64,000 nucleotides of DNA from Lantana camara (Eukaryota > Streptophyta > Magnoliopsida > Lamiales > Verbenaceae). The notes beneath the pieces were generated by a model. That model made no database searches. It saw only the letters and a program-made list of their open reading frames with translations, and was not told the DNA's origin. The translations under genes were made by a program, and so were the position numbers. The stretch covers positions 36,489,001 to 36,553,000 of the forward strand of contig CM074855.1 in NCBI GenBank assembly GCA_037501455.1. Direction: 5' to 3'. Positions 23,265-36,622 of this stretch are shown piece by piece; the first letter of the stretch is position 1, and the number at the start of each line of letters is the position of its first letter.

Positions 23265-26200
23265 GTAAGTGTGACACCTCGTCTTCTCAGCAATCCAGGT
23301 ATTACGTCACGAGAGAGTTTAATTCTGTATTTTCGTGACTTATGTGTTATTCGCATGCCTTACATGTCAATTTGTATCTTATTTTAAGTATGTGCTCATT
23401 AGAATTTAATTAAATGTACTTGGACTCAATTGTCCACTATTTGTAAATTAGGGACCTAATTCTAATTAGGGTGTTTTTAGCCTTTGTGGCTACCTTGAGA
23501 TCGAGAATTCGAATTCAAATTCCAACCTTGTCATTGAGTTCATTTCGATGATTCGGATCAATGAATTAACCTTTTATTTCTAAAGTCATTTGGCTCGAGC
23601 TTGTGCCCCGTCTGACCATCCGATCGAAGAACCAAGGTAACCATTGTATTCCTCTCTTTACGTGCTTTGATTCTACGTGTATTTTGTGGTATGATTCCTT
23701 ATCTTTGTGGCTATTTGGAGAAGGAGATGAATAGTGTGAGTTTCGTGTTTTGGGTGTTCGGGCTCGTTTCGGAGTCCAATTTGTGCTCTAATGTGTTTTA
23801 TATGTGCTATTTGATGTTATATGTTCGTTTCGTGTCATTTGTTGGGGTTTGGGATGGTTTTTGGAGAGGTTAGAAACCTCCTCGCGTTGCAGTCGCCATG
23901 GCTGAAAGCTTGGTCATGCCCGAGACCGTTTTTAGACATGAAAATGTCGCGACCGCGACCGTCATGCTGAGAGAGTTTATGTCTTGCCTTCGCGGCCGCG
24001 ACTGGTTTCCATTGCAATTTTGTCGCGGCCGCGACACCCTCATACGTGTTTCGTTTTGCTTCAATTTTGAACTTTGGAAATCTTTTTTAGTCTAGAAAAT
24101 TCTCCAATTGGAAACACCTCAAAATTCGTTCTAGATTGTGAGTTATAACCGTTTGAATTTTGTGTCGCCACTTCACCGGAGTTCTACTTTCGTGCAAATT
24201 CAAACCTACACCATTTTCGCCTCGCTTTGAACCACGATTCGAGCTATATACCATTGAAAAGATCTATGTGTCTAGTTTCTTTTCCAAGAAACAAAACTTA
24301 ATTCTCATTTCTCAAACTCAAATTATGATCGTTTTCCTATAGCTTGTCCGTTTCGGAAATTTCCAACTATTGCCCGTTTTTGCTTGGAACCATTTCTTAT
24401 GCTTTTCTTCCGCTTTTCTTACACCTTTTCACCTCCGAACCCATTCCTAATTTGTTATAACTTATGTATGAGTATGTATTTGTTCTTATATGCATTTTTA
24501 TGTTGCTTAGGTAATGTGACTTGTTTGCACGAAGCACACATGCACCTTGTTATGTATCTCCACTTTGTGAAATGCATTCCTTTGTGTGAAATGAGTTTGA
24601 ATATGAACCTTGCCTATGTGTTTGCCTCTCTTAAGTGTTTACGCATACGTCGTGCATCTACGTGGTTCATCTTTGGGTCTAAGCTTTGTGTTTTGCCTTG
24701 ATTTTGTTCAGGTGCACCCGGGGTGGTGTTTCGTTAGCCGTGTTGATTCCGTGGTGGATCAATCGTCTCGTTCCCTATTCCGTTGGTATAAGGTGAGGTT
24801 AGGTTATAGTTAAACCCTATGAAATGTGCCTGTTTTCTATGCGTGCGAACTATAACCTTAAGTATAAGTAAATATGTGCGAGATATGTAAGTTTATAAAT
24901 TTGCTAAGACTTTGCAAGTACGATACGCTATGTACGAGCCTATGTATACTTATTACAGTTTATTCTGGTTTTTTATGTTTGCAACGTTAACTATGCTTCA
25001 AACCGTGTGCCTCTTATGAGCCGAGAGCTACGGGCTATGGATATGTTATGGATTTGACCCGGAGAGGTATGTATAGCATGGTTGTTGCAAGGTAAGGTAT
25101 GTTTGGTAAGTTTTAATTATGTTAAGTTCTATAGCGGGTTATGTTATGCTCTGATATGATATGTTTTGGTATGATGGGCCTCAGAGTTGTGGGTAAGGGA
25201 GACTCGGGACAGCCATGGGATCGCCGGTTATCACCCCTGTGCACATCTCCATAGTTTGATTCGGATTACCCCTGATCTCACCAGGAGGTTTGGTGAGTGA
25301 TGGAGATCCTGAGGGTTTGGAATTTCTTGCACTCCCCTCACCTGAGATGGATAGTTAGGGTCACGCAACCTTTCCATCAGCGGAGAAAGGAGGTTTGTTT
25401 GATTTGTTTGTTTTGCTTTGATATGTCTGATATGTTCTGTCTGAGGAGCCCAGGATGGGATTTAGGACTCGTACCCGCCGAGATATGTTTGTATGCTCTA
25501 CTAAGTTCGTGAAACGGGGATAAACTCTTAATTAAGATAAAATATGAATCTTTTGAAAGTATGAGTTAAGATATGAATGTTTTGATAAGATTTGATATGT
25601 TAAGGTACGTTTCGGAAATGTTTGTTATGTAAGAATCTGTTAAGTTAAGCTGTGATCTGTTTTGTTACGAAATCCCTATACGTATGTATCACGGGCAAAG
25701 TTTAGTGTGCAAAAACTATCCCTGAGTTCACGAACCGTGTGTGATAGAATGTGTTTTGCTAGTTATAGGTACGTAGAGTGTGTGGGTAGCCCCTCACTCA
25801 GTCTGTGTGATTGACCCCTCTCTCCTTTTGTTTTTAGTGTGCAGGTTTGCATGGAGTTCAAGCTAGGCGGAGTCCATTGAGTCTTTTGTTAAGTTTGAGT
25901 CCGTGCATACGCACTTTTATATTTGTATGAATCTAAACGTTTGTATGTATATCTTATGATTTATTTTGATATGATATATTTCAGGACAGTCTTCTAGGAA
26001 ACAGTTTGAACCCCGTTTGCATTTATGATTTATGATAATATTCGGGATTAGGTATCTATGCTAGTTGAACCCGTCACCTGCTGCTTGTGATTCATTATTG
26101 AAATATATGCATCGCTTCCGCATACGCATTCGTTTTTGTTGGTTTGTTTAAATTGCTGGGTCTACGTTTCGCCTAGCTTGGGTATGTGTCTGTCTGTCTC

Positions 26201-26280
26201 CCGTTCGCCTCTGCTTGGTTCATGTACGGGTTTCCCATCTCGTATGTGGATTGGGCTTTGGTGCGGGGCGCTACAGTAAG
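23265..26280 (+). mobile_element. Solo LTR G with target duplication GTAAG
   Basis: The LTR proper is 23270-26275 (3,006 bp), starting TGTGACACC and ending GGCGCTACA, flanked by GTAAG at 23265-23269 and 26276-26280. No primer site or interior follows, so it is a solo LTR left by LTR-LTR recombination. It carries a candidate first 5' splice site (AAG|GTAACC, about 23635), GC-rich palindromes (23912-24035), a candidate middle exon of about 81 nt (24712-24792, TTCAG| ... AAG|GTGAGG) and a 3' splice motif GTGCAG at about 25845 followed by GCTAGGCGG. The termini and the GCTAGGCGG block link it to the Tekay-like families B-E. Confidence 0.92.
23912..24035. repeat. Palindrome pairs in LTR G
   Basis: Clear units are centred at 23919.5, 23952.5, 23995.5 and 24028.5, giving spacings of 33, 43 and 33. 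The third and fourth are variants of GTCGCGGCCGCGAC, and the first is degenerate (GGTCATGCCCGAGACC). A further pair upstream of 23910 is too decayed to call. Confidence 0.8.
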
Positions 26281-26723
26281 TATCTATTATAAAGTACCAA
26301 ATTTCTTTAAAATGCTTATTTAAGTAAATTAGGATAATGTATTAATCAAAAATAATTAATCTAAAGAACACATGAGCGAATTTTACAAGTCAAACTATAT
26401 TTATAAAGCCAAATAAAATCTGAATGAAATATATAGTCAATTGTAGTTGAAAGAAGAATATAGTTGTTACAATAACCATATTTTGTTCGAAAATAACAAT
26501 TGGAAAATTTTGTTAAAAATATTACTCTTTAACCCCCAAATTAGTATAGTCAATTACAGTTAACCCCTAAAGGCAATACGAGAAAAAAAAAAATTTGACC
26601 AAAGTCAACAGAGGGTAATTTTGGATTTTCATTAAAATTTTTGCTAACGTGACGCCAACGATTTTCAAAACAAAAATAGGGGTTAAATGTAATTACTTAT
26701 TTTTCAAAGATATTGCCTACAAT
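26281..26723. other. AT-rich intergenic DNA
   Basis: No gene or element ends were seen. It contains homopolymer A runs and no frame of note. Confidence 0.5.
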
Positions 26724-27852
26724 TTAATCTAAGGGAAAATTGTTCAATTCATCCTGTCGAATTATCGAACTTGCAATCTCTGGACATGATTTTGGGTTTT
26801 TGCAAATCTCATCCTTCAATTTTTAATTTGGTGAAATTATAGGACAATAACCGACCGGAATTGATGACGTGTCAGCCAGAACGACAAGTCATCGGCCACG
26901 TGGCATTTTCTTTGCCACATCACAAAAAGAATAATTATTATATACTAATACATAATAATAAAATATATCATATATTTATATATTATCATATATATTACAT
27001 ATTACTTATAGTTATATATATATATATATATATAACATACTGCATCAGGCCACCAAGCCACAAGATCAAACGGCGCAGCACCACCGTACCACTCCGGCGC
27101 TGCACGACACACCACCACGACCGAACGCCGACGCCGATCGACTCTCCACCATCGTACCACGACGGTATCCCATCCAGCACCACCACAGCACTCTGACGCC
27201 GACTGACGTCTCACCACCACCGTACACCGACGCCGTTCTGAGCCTCCGACGCAGCACCACCGCTTCTCCTCGAGCATCGATCTCTATGTGTGTATGGAGC
27301 TCAGATTTTTTGTTTGTGTGTGGGTGGGTGTCTGCAAATCTGATGGGTTGTGGTGGTGATGATGTCTTTGAATTTGTGTATCTGAAAGGGGAAAGGGGTA
27401 GGCGAGATGGATGGTGGTAATGGTGATGGCAGCGGCGGATTTAAGGAGAAGGCAACGGGGTTGGTTTCTGGTGGTGGTGGAGCCGAGGGGAAGGGAGACG
27501 GTAGACTTGGGGATAGAGGTGGTGGTGGTTACAATGATGCCGGTGGTGCTGGTGGGCGGCGGCCCTTGCAGTCTTGCTGAAGAAGATGATGAACTCTTCA
27601 AAAAAAAAAAAAAAAAAAAAAAAAAAGAAGTGGATTTTTATTTATTATTATATTTTGTGATGTGGCAAAGAAAATGTCACTTGACCCGTGACTTGTCATT
27701 CCGGCTGACACATATCAATTTCGATCGACCATTGTCTTATAATTTCACCAAATTAAAAATTGAAGGATGAGATTTAAAACCCAAAATCATGTTCAGAGAT
27801 TGCAAATTGGATAATTCAGCAAGATGAATTGAACAATTTTTCCTTAATCTAA
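26724..27852. mobile_element. Non-autonomous Mutator-like element, possible Pack-MULE
   Basis: The element proper is 26733-27843 (1,111 bp). Imperfect inverted repeats of about 200 bp (26733-26935 and 27655-27843) begin with GG and are flanked by a perfect 9-bp duplication TTAATCTAA (26724-26732, 27844-27852), both diagnostic of Mutator-like elements. The interior has a GC-rich block (27060-27280) unlike its AT-rich surroundings, a (GGT/GGTG)-rich block to 27590 and a run of about 26 A at 27601. No transposase is encoded. The GC-rich block could be captured gene sequence, but its open frames on both strands are low-complexity and I do not call them genes. Confidence 0.9.
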
Positions 27853-28049
27853 AAATAGTGACAATTTATAATTACCCCATTTAATATGGGACTAGGTGTA
27901 AAAAAAAGAAAAAAGAAAAAGAAAAAGAAAAAATTACCCTCCACAAACCAAGACAAAACAAATAATACCGACCCCTTAGATGAAATGCATGTTTGGTGTT
28001 TTGGTCGGGTTAAGAATACGGCAGCTGATAAGACCTTCTAATGCGAAAT

Positions 28050-28369
28050 TGACAAATAGAACGACCATTTATTAACTCCAAGGCCAAGATTACTACAAAA
28101 GAAAAGCTGTTGAAATGAATTACAACCTTAACTACAACAACATATCAGCAGTTACATACAAAGAAGATCAAGGGCTTCCTCTCCAACCCCAAACAAACAT
28201 CACCCCATTCCCACCACACCTCATAGCTTCCTTTCTGCAATCAACTATTCATGCACTTCAGCATAACAATTGAGTTAAACAAGGATACATTTCACCACAA
28301 ATAATCCTCCTTCCGATGAAATAGATCGTATCCTTGCATGCGATGTTCTTCCGATCACAGAAACCACCT
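28050..28369 (-). other. Probable 3' UTR and poly(A) signal of the BPC gene
   Basis: Downstream of the stop codon lies about 300 nt without other features. It ends near an AATAAA in sense at 28068-28073. The transcript end is inferred, not seen. Confidence 0.55.
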
Positions 28370-29407
28370 TTATTTAATAGTGATATATCGGTTCGTCCCA
28401 TGCTTTGCCCAATTATCCTTGAGATCAACCGGATTAGACAGATCATACCCTTCAGCAGCTAGACGGCTTATCAGCTTATTAAAAGCACTCCCACTCATTT
28501 TCCTCCCTCCAACACGGGCGTGCCTCTTGTTTGGGACAGCGGGAAGTGGATACATAGACAAATTAGTTGTGCAGCAAGAAGATTGCCATCCACCATTGCC
28601 CCACTTGTAGCACGGCCTCAAAACCCCTGTGCAGGAACAAACGGGCACAGGCATTGTTGTTTCATCAAAGGCAACTTGGTTCAATCCCAAATCCTGATCC
28701 TTCCAATCTTGCTGTTTTCTCGCACCCATTTCATCACCAAACATGGTCTTGTTGATGTCCTCATTTTCTTGTTTGACCTTTTTTGGAGATTTAGTGGTCC
28801 TTTTAGTGGGTTTTGTCTCCTTCGACCGCTTTGGACAACGAGTTTTTCCTGGCTCAATAGGACTTGGGGATACAGGAACGGATCCCACATCACTGAAATT
28901 CCCCATGTGAGATTGGTGATGGTTGTGGTGATGAGTGTTTTGTTGGGGATGGTGCATGTGTTTTATTCCACGTGCAATTTGGCATCCGGGGGGGCATGGA
29001 GACACATCTGTGGTGGTGGTGGTGTTCATTGTACTTTCTTGGTATTGGAGAGCGGCAATAGCACTATCTCTTTCCATTATGGCATTGTTCCGTTCCACTA
29101 TAGCTGAATCCCTTTGAAGAATAGCCATGTCTCGTTCTGCTAAGGCAGTCTTTTTTTCAGAAAGGGCTAAATTCCGTTCCTGGATTGCGGCGTCCCGTTC
29201 TGCCATAATGGACATGATCTGCTTCATTGATGGCTGATGCATTAACCACTGGGGAGAAAAGATTCATGATCACTGATTAGCATATAATTCAGGCAATTCA
29301 TATATACATATATATATATGCATGATTTTTTCTGAGTTAAATGTGCGGGCTACCTGACCTTGAGGTGGTTTATGCCTTCCATTCTCACGATGCCCATTGT
29401 CATCCAT
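28370..29407 (-). CDS. BASIC PENTACYSTEINE (BBR/BPC) transcription factor, group II type
   Basis: The coding sequence has two exons, 29354-29407 (18 codons from ATG at 29407) and 28370-29248 (292 codons plus stop), joined in phase 0 across a 105-bp GT-AG intron, giving 310 residues. The short first exon begins [13 protein letters not shown], typical of BPC4/5/6 proteins; starting at the internal Met at 29242 would lose it. Residues about 25-80 form an Ala-zipper coiled coil with repeated AERD/ERN heptads, which in this group mediates dimerisation. A His/Asn-rich stretch and a Lys-rich nuclear-localisation-like segment follow. The C-terminal GAGA-binding domain holds the five conserved cysteines (CSC..C..CC) and ends GTNRYITIK. 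The family binds GA-rich DNA in the nucleus and recruits Polycomb factors. The gene looks intact and is the only clear host gene here. The exact paralogue is uncertain. Confidence 0.96.
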
Positions 29408-30632
29408 TCAAGATTTATACCAAAATATAAGAGCTAGAAGAGATTTTGGTTTCAACCTATTATAAAATGCAACATGAGATGAATCAAATCTGCATTGTCA
29501 CCGCGAAAAGGAAAAGAAAATAAAATTTCGTGATAAAACTAATAGCTCAAGTTTGTTGAGCATGAGGAGTGCTTTGACAAAATGATATTCCATCACAGCT
29601 TTACGCGAATAGACCATCCGAAGCTAAAATAGACTAAAGAAACAGTGTCCAGATGAATCAAGCGTGCGGTTCTGAGAGTACATAGTTAAAACTATATCAT
29701 CAAATGGGACAAACTATATAGAAACAGGGTCCAAAAGTGCTCACCAATATAAAAACAAATTTGATTTCAAACTTGAAATGGCCTATACTTGCTCAGCATT
29801 TTATAACTTGATCACCACTTCATAAAACTAATTTGATTTTGTGCACCTAAAAGTAAAATTTCCCATGTTCAATCAAATTTACAAAGATCAATAAACTTGA
29901 AAGAAAATCGTTGTTCTGAAATGCATATTCTAACCATAACTTCAGGACTTCGACTCAGGTTTTGGTCCCCACCTTCAAAGTCGAATGCAAAGGGCAAAAA
30001 CTCCAAACCTAGTAAAGGGTGTCTGCAGTCAGCAATTCCCATCACTTTCAAGTTTCAAGATAAACATTTATAAAATCAGTATCTTTTCTTAAAATCTTAA
30101 GCTACAACTCGCACTAGCAACACCAATCGTGTAAGATACCAACAGATTATGGCAATGACATCCTCCAAAACCCCCCAATTGATCAGCTCTATCAATGAAC
30201 TCGACTCCGAGCTTCAGCTGACCATAGAATTCCATAGAACCAACAGTCAAACACATACCACTAAGTGAATAAGCAACAACATGCATAAACTAAGCTAAAT
30301 AGACTCCAATTAAACAACAATTAAGTTGGATAAACCGCGACCCAGATCACCAAAATCCCTAAATCAATCAAAGCAAGCTCCTTTAGCTCAACCATACACC
30401 AAATTCAGCAGCAAATAAGCCAATTAAGCCAAAACCCACCCTCCTAATTAACGAAATTCAGAGAAGTAGCTATAATTACAAGCAAAACCAAAAGGATGAT
30501 AATGATAAAGAAAGAATTCCATTGTTGGGCAAGAACTTGAGAACTTACTTGATCAGAACAGCAGGGAGAGAAGATGACAACGAAGAGCCAAAACCCTAAA
30601 TCAAAAGAGAGCACGAAAATGAAATATAAGTG
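29408..30632 (-). promoter_or_regulatory. BPC 5' UTR with a 1.1-kb intron, and promoter
   Basis: A 5' splice site AA|GTAAGTTC at 30549/30548 and a 3' splice site ATAATAG| at 29457 predict a 5'-UTR intron of about 1,092 nt. A TATA-like CTTATATTTC lies at 30621-30630, about 25-30 nt upstream of a probable start in GATTTAGGGTTTTGG. Leader introns are usual in this gene family. The exact start site is inferred. Confidence 0.65.
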
Positions 30633-30639
30633 ATGCAGC

Positions 30640-31193
30640 AACAGTTGTTGAAAGGGCACGCAGTAATATGGACATTACCCACAAGCACACTTTCCACTTT
30701 TCTGCATATTGTTTTTACCTCTTGGCTTGTCAATGTCACCATATCACACCATAATTTCTCAGCAAATAAAAGAAAATACATTAAAAAACGCAATTATTTT
30801 GATACTATTATTGTTTAATGCGGAATTTTTCATTTTATCATTTTATTATGCCTAATTTTTTACATAAATTTTTTTAAAAAAAATTTATATTATTATATTT
30901 ATTTTATATTTGTATTATCATATTCCTGTTAGTGTAATTGATATTTTACGCAATTTCGCCATTTTCCTATTGCAAGAAGAGCACGTTTGTGACTTGTGCC
31001 ACTATGTGGTACTGGTATGATTTATAATTTACTACATGAGCGAGTAGAGTGAAGTGTATTTCTTACATTCATAAAAGAGGAAAAAGGGATATATTTCTAA
31101 TCTTGTCCTTTTCACCTTGCTGTCAACCACAACCTCTTGTCCTTTCCTCTAAGGGTGACTATTCTAGTTACCTTATAGTTTTATGATTTTTTC
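30640..31193. other. Intergenic DNA upstream of the BPC gene
   Basis: AT-rich and gene-free. It ends at the MULE terminus at 31194, so the nested element block begins about 560 bp from the BPC promoter. Confidence 0.55.
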
Positions 31194-34100
31194 GGGAATA
31201 TTATCCAATTATACGACAAATCCATTTTTGGTTATCCACTTTCACACTTCATCAAGATTAGTCACCCAACTATCGATTTTTTTTTCAAACTTGATCCTTC
31301 CGTTAACTAATCCGTTAGAAACGGAAGGAACCCTAATTAATGCTCTATTCTAGTGCCTTTTTTGCCTTTCATTAATTTTCCAGCTTGTATTGTCATTTGT
31401 CCAATATAACCAATGTTTTGAAAACCGGATCGGACCGGCCGGTCCGACCGGTTCAACCGGTGACCGGTGGTTGGTCCGATCCGAATGACCCCCCAAACCT
31501 GGTGCAGTTCGGACCGCCTCAGGGCCGGAAAAACCGACCGGTTAACCGGCGGTTTTGGCCCTGAGAACCGGACCGGACCGCCGGTTACCAAAATTTGAAT
31601 TTTTTTTTTTTTTAAATGGACTTTTTATAAGATCAAAACACGTTTTACAAAAGTAAAACCCCAACTTTGCTTTACTAAAAACAAAAAACGTAATCAAAGT
31701 AAAATAATGGAAATTGAAGTTAAAAACACAACTTTGGTGTTTGATTCTTTAACCTTTTAGCCTGAAATTCAGAAAATCAAACAAACATGATGTAACACCC
31801 AAACGGATGATGCCACATCCCCTGCACTATGACCCAGACCCGGAGCATGAAATGAAAGTCCATGCCCGAATCCGAATCAGAGCGAACGGGAGACCAACTC
31901 ACACACTAGGCTAGGCGGATCTAACTTGACCAAAACTCAGAGTGCGGAAGCAATTAAAACCAACAACAATAGATAGCGGAAGCAATTAAAACAAAACATG
32001 CAAAGCAGGTGACGGGTTCAACTAGCATAAATCCCTAGTCCCGAATATCAACATAAAGTAATAATCATCAAGTGCCACAAGGGGCCGAATGAGAGTGCCA
32101 AGCAGGGCTACCGAATAGTAAAATATAATCTCAAGTCTACAAGACAAAGCATAAGTAAAGTGTATGAAAAGACAAATGCAAATAGAAAGACTAGACCGAC
32201 GAAGTGCAACTCAAAGGACTCACTTCCGCCTAGCAAACGCCAACAATCCTGCAACTAAAAGTGTAAATGAGGGGTCAGTCAACTTGACCGAGTGAGGGGG
32301 CTAACGCACACCCACAATAGATATATATAAGGAGCATAGCACATAATAAAAAGGATGGACTCATGAACCGGGGATAGGTGTTACATACCAAAACGTTTTG
32401 AAAGAACCCGAATAAGATATAGATATAAATTTAGAAACCATTTTCCAGAAAGACTCTATCCTGATTCATAATTCCATAACATAACATAATCAACTGCTCG
32501 GCGAGTACGAGCTTCCCACCTTTACTCCTCAGAACATAAATCACAATCAATCCAACCGCTACACCAATGATGGAGGGGATGTACAGTCCCCAAAACCATC
32601 TATAATAACACCGTCTAAAATAGACTCGATCTCAAGAGAGTAGCGAACCCACAAGAGTCATCCCCGGATAAAACACCGAAGGCTCAAGATATCGCGCCTC
32701 CCTCATCACCCTAAGGTCGCGCAATAATATCTCAAATGAAACTACGCAATGGGTAAATAACCCGACGACCCTAACCGTCCCGGGGGACCCATTACCCGTA
32801 GCTCCTAGGATCCACAACAGAACAGATCATAACATAACATACGCCAATCTTTCATGGCAATCTCGCTACAGAATTAGAACACAACTGTTTTCCAAAATAG
32901 CTTACATATGCCTCAAAAACTGGTTTTATATTTACACCCTTCCTACGCGATGGAACTTTAAGCCTCGTGACCTCCATCCACGCAGGACTCACACAAGATC
33001 ATCAACATATCATATTCAGCACATACATACCTATAATAGAGTATACTCGCATGCAAGGGTAGAAATCAACATGTAAAGGCCATAGGTCACGTAACTCTAC
33101 AAAATCCTAAACCTCACCTGAGAAACGACGAGATACCAGAACTGATAAGACGAAGGCATACTCGATCAGGTTGTCTCCACCGTGGAGATCACTGTACAGA
33201 AAAGGGAATACAGTGTACCCATGAGACAAGACTCAGACATGAACCACAGAGACGCACGACGATGATTGTAAGATGACATGGAACAATATGACATGTTCAT
33301 AGAAATTACACGAATGTCATGAAAGGGCTCATGTACCCAATTAATATTCCACGTTGTGATAGACATGTAATTAATCTCAAATAATTCACACAGACAAGCA
33401 AACCAAATAATAAATTCGACAGGTGTCAACCATGAATCTAATCAATTGGCTTAAGTGAATTTGGTCCAGGGATTACAATCTAATAAGTTATTAATAATTT
33501 GGGATACCGTAATTCACAAAGTATTCACATACATAATATTTATGAATTTCACAACTCAAGAGCTTGACTAAGAACAAATCAATTAATCCTGTAGGAAAGT
33601 CTGATCCATAATAATACATCGTAGATTCAATTCAAGATTCCACTTCAATTAACATACTCCTCTTTCAAAAGAATTACGATTCAGAATAACTAATTCACAA
33701 ATCAATCGGCTAATAAGATCACACAATTAGGGTGGGAGTTACACTTCAAGTACTAAATTTCCTAAAACTTATATACTGCTCCACTCACTAGATTAATTAC
33801 AAGGCACATCAACTAAGTCATACTTTAATTCTCAATTAACCATTAAACCATTTTTAAATAATAAAACTTGACTATACAATTTGTGATTAAACCAAAACCC
33901 GTCTCACATTACATAATAGCATCTAACAAATATATCATTAATAACATCTCAATCATATATTAAACATTACTTATCCGCGGATTATACCAACTGTGCATTA
34001 ACAAATCAATTTTTAAGTATAAAATTACAAACTCCCAATTATCTGGAAACTATTAAGAAATAAGTCACATATACACATAATTTCAACAGACACCTAATTA

Positions 34101-34645
34101 AAATTCTAAAAATAAATATATTTACATACACTTATGCCTACAATTTCCAATCCCAGTCAACCAAAATGCGCATTTGTTTTAAATCAGGATTAACTCACGT
34201 TGGCAGCCTAAATGTACCAATTACACATACAACAACAATCTCATATGATCCATATTACATAAGTTTAAAAATATACGATTACCACTTTGTTTTCACAAAA
34301 CCATAACAAAAGTTAATTAATTCAATTTAAATGACAAGCTAGTTAATCAAGAGTTACATTACAGACTCATACATCAATCTAATTGCAAATTGTACAAAAT
34401 TGCATACAAGTATGAATTGGAAGGAGGTTGAATCTTTACAATTAAAAGAGAGGCAGGGTGCGTCGTCGGTTGAGGTGGCGGCGACTGAAATCAATGGCGC
34501 CGACGACTGGAGTAATAGCGGTGACTGGAGGAAAGGATGCTACCGAAACAGGATCTGATTGTCGTCGGGGTGTTTAGTCTCTTTAGAGATCTTTCCCCCT
34601 TTTCAGATCTGGAACGAGAGAGAGCGTCTGAGGGTGGTGGCAGTC

Positions 34646-35852
34646 CAAAGTGTTAGGAATAGTGCCCTAGAAAGCCGATTGTATATCCACTTTGTGCTTT
34701 TCCTTATTGTAATCACAGACAATCTTTGAATAAAATAACGAATTGAGGCAACACTTCTTTATATGCTCTTGTTTGGTATGCGTTTACTTTAGCTGTGCAT
34801 GTATGAGAACTCCCCTAATCCTGATGACTTTAGGACTCTACCATTTGGGTGAAATGGTTCATGAAACGAGCCCTATATCACATAAGTCATGATTAGTAAA
34901 ATACTCCAAGCCGATGAGTCCTACAGACAGTGGGAGTGTCAACCTGACTCCTCTAAGGCTTGCTTGTGGGATCACGCCCTTAAGAAGGACCACCTTGTTT
35001 CATGGAGGTGCAAAGTGTATAGTTGATATGTGCGTGATACATGAGGGTGCTTACTTTAATAAGTAAGTTCATTGAGGTGCCCCGTGTGAGAACACTCCTG
35101 AATGGGAAAGGAAGTTTCTATTTCAGGAAATGGAAACTTCCAGATTAGGAAATATCTCACGAGTCATTGATGTGATTAATTGATCCTTATACTTGAGATT
35201 CCTTGTCACTTTATGAGTTAACTCTGTAGTCTTAGGTATAAGCTTTAAAGGGTGTCGCCTTAGACAACTGATTCAAGGCTTATGCTGGGGCTGCACAAGT
35301 GACTCATGAAAATGAATGAGAATCAAGATAGGACCTACACTTGCATTTGCAAGGTGATCTCTTATTGTGTAAGTCATTCATATGCCATATGGAGTCCTTG
35401 GCCAAGGCAGTAGATCAAGACATCAAGAAAAGGGTTTCTTGGATTGAGATCAAATGGATATGAAATGCACTTAGCTTTAAGACCGGATTATTAGGGTTCT
35501 GATTATTCCCTTGCCCTAGATCTTGGTTGAGAGATAGTAAGTAGGAGGATTGTATCTCACATGAATCAATGACTTAAAGGTTCTGTCGAATTCGAACATT
35601 CCAATTCAGCTAGGGGTTAAACACCTGTTGCTAGACTATGGTCGTTTAATCTGTGGACTGATTAATTAATTAGTGAATTAATTAATTAGGGTCACTGCTA
35701 ATTGAATTGAGAACCTAGAGGGTCACACACAACAACTTGGTTACATGAGTTGAGGCTTCAAAATGATTAAACGAGTTAATCGGGCGAAGAGGGTTCCACA
35801 CGTGTGAAATCACACGTGTGGCTCACGTGAGTGACACGTGTCACACACGTGT

Positions 35853-35901
<49 letters not shown>

Positions 35902-36622
35902 GTATTAAATAATTAAATGTGTTAATTATTTAATAGACTTTGGTGTAATTTTGAATTAAAAAGAAAGTCTTATTTTGGAGAAAATAATCTAGTTAATTAA
36001 TTACGAATTAATTAATTAGATAAAAATAAGTTATTTATTTTATAATAAATAAAGCATAAAATTATCCAAAAATAGTTTGGATATTTTTAGCTCTCTTAAA
36101 AGTTGACTTGAATTAGAATTCAAAGTCAAAGTTGGAAAATACTTGATGATCAAGTAATAGGAGAGAGAGGAACCGAATCCTTGCCCAACAAGGATTAGGA
36201 TCGGCGCCCCTCTCCCTTTCCTATATATAGGGGGGCTCATGCTCCCCTTTAGAGCTAATTGACAATTCTTTTGGTTCATGTGTTGAACACCTTTCTTTCT
36301 CCAAGATTAAATTAAACCCTAGGTTAAGCCTAAACACTAACTAGAGAACTAGCATCCTTACTAGTTAGATTGTGATCAAGTTGGTGGACTTTCTCTAGAG
36401 ACTTCAAGTTAGAAGTTTGAAGATTCGAGCTTTACCAAGGAGAGGGGATCAAGCCGCGAGAAGAGCGTTCTTGGGTGGCTTGAAACGCTTCAAGAAAGAA
36501 CAAAAGAAAAGTAAGTTTTCTATCTTTACGAATTTGGTTACACGATTGCGAGTTCTAGATCCTTTTGTTGGGAAAATTTTTTAAATTTCGCTGCTTTCTG
36601 ATTCGTGTTTTCCAACACAAAG
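34646..36622 (+). mobile_element. Solo LTR A2 with target duplication CAAAG
   Basis: The LTR is 34651-36617 (1,967 bp), TGTTAGGA to TCCAACA, flanked by CAAAG at 34646-34650 and 36618-36622. It belongs to the family of element A but in the opposite orientation, and serves as the reference for its LTR. It lacks the 327-bp block found in the A copy. Confidence 0.95.
35799..36230 (+). promoter_or_regulatory. A2 LTR promoter: five G-boxes, TATA box
   Basis: CACGTG cores lie at 35799-35804, 35813-35818, 35824-35829, 35835-35840 and 35846-35851, then a (TA)n run, then TATATATAG at 36222-36230. Transcription would start near 36255. Confidence 0.6.

Noticed and set aside
28520..29107. 195-codon plus-strand frame
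   Set aside because: It is antisense to the BPC coding exon, whose domains are unmistakable.
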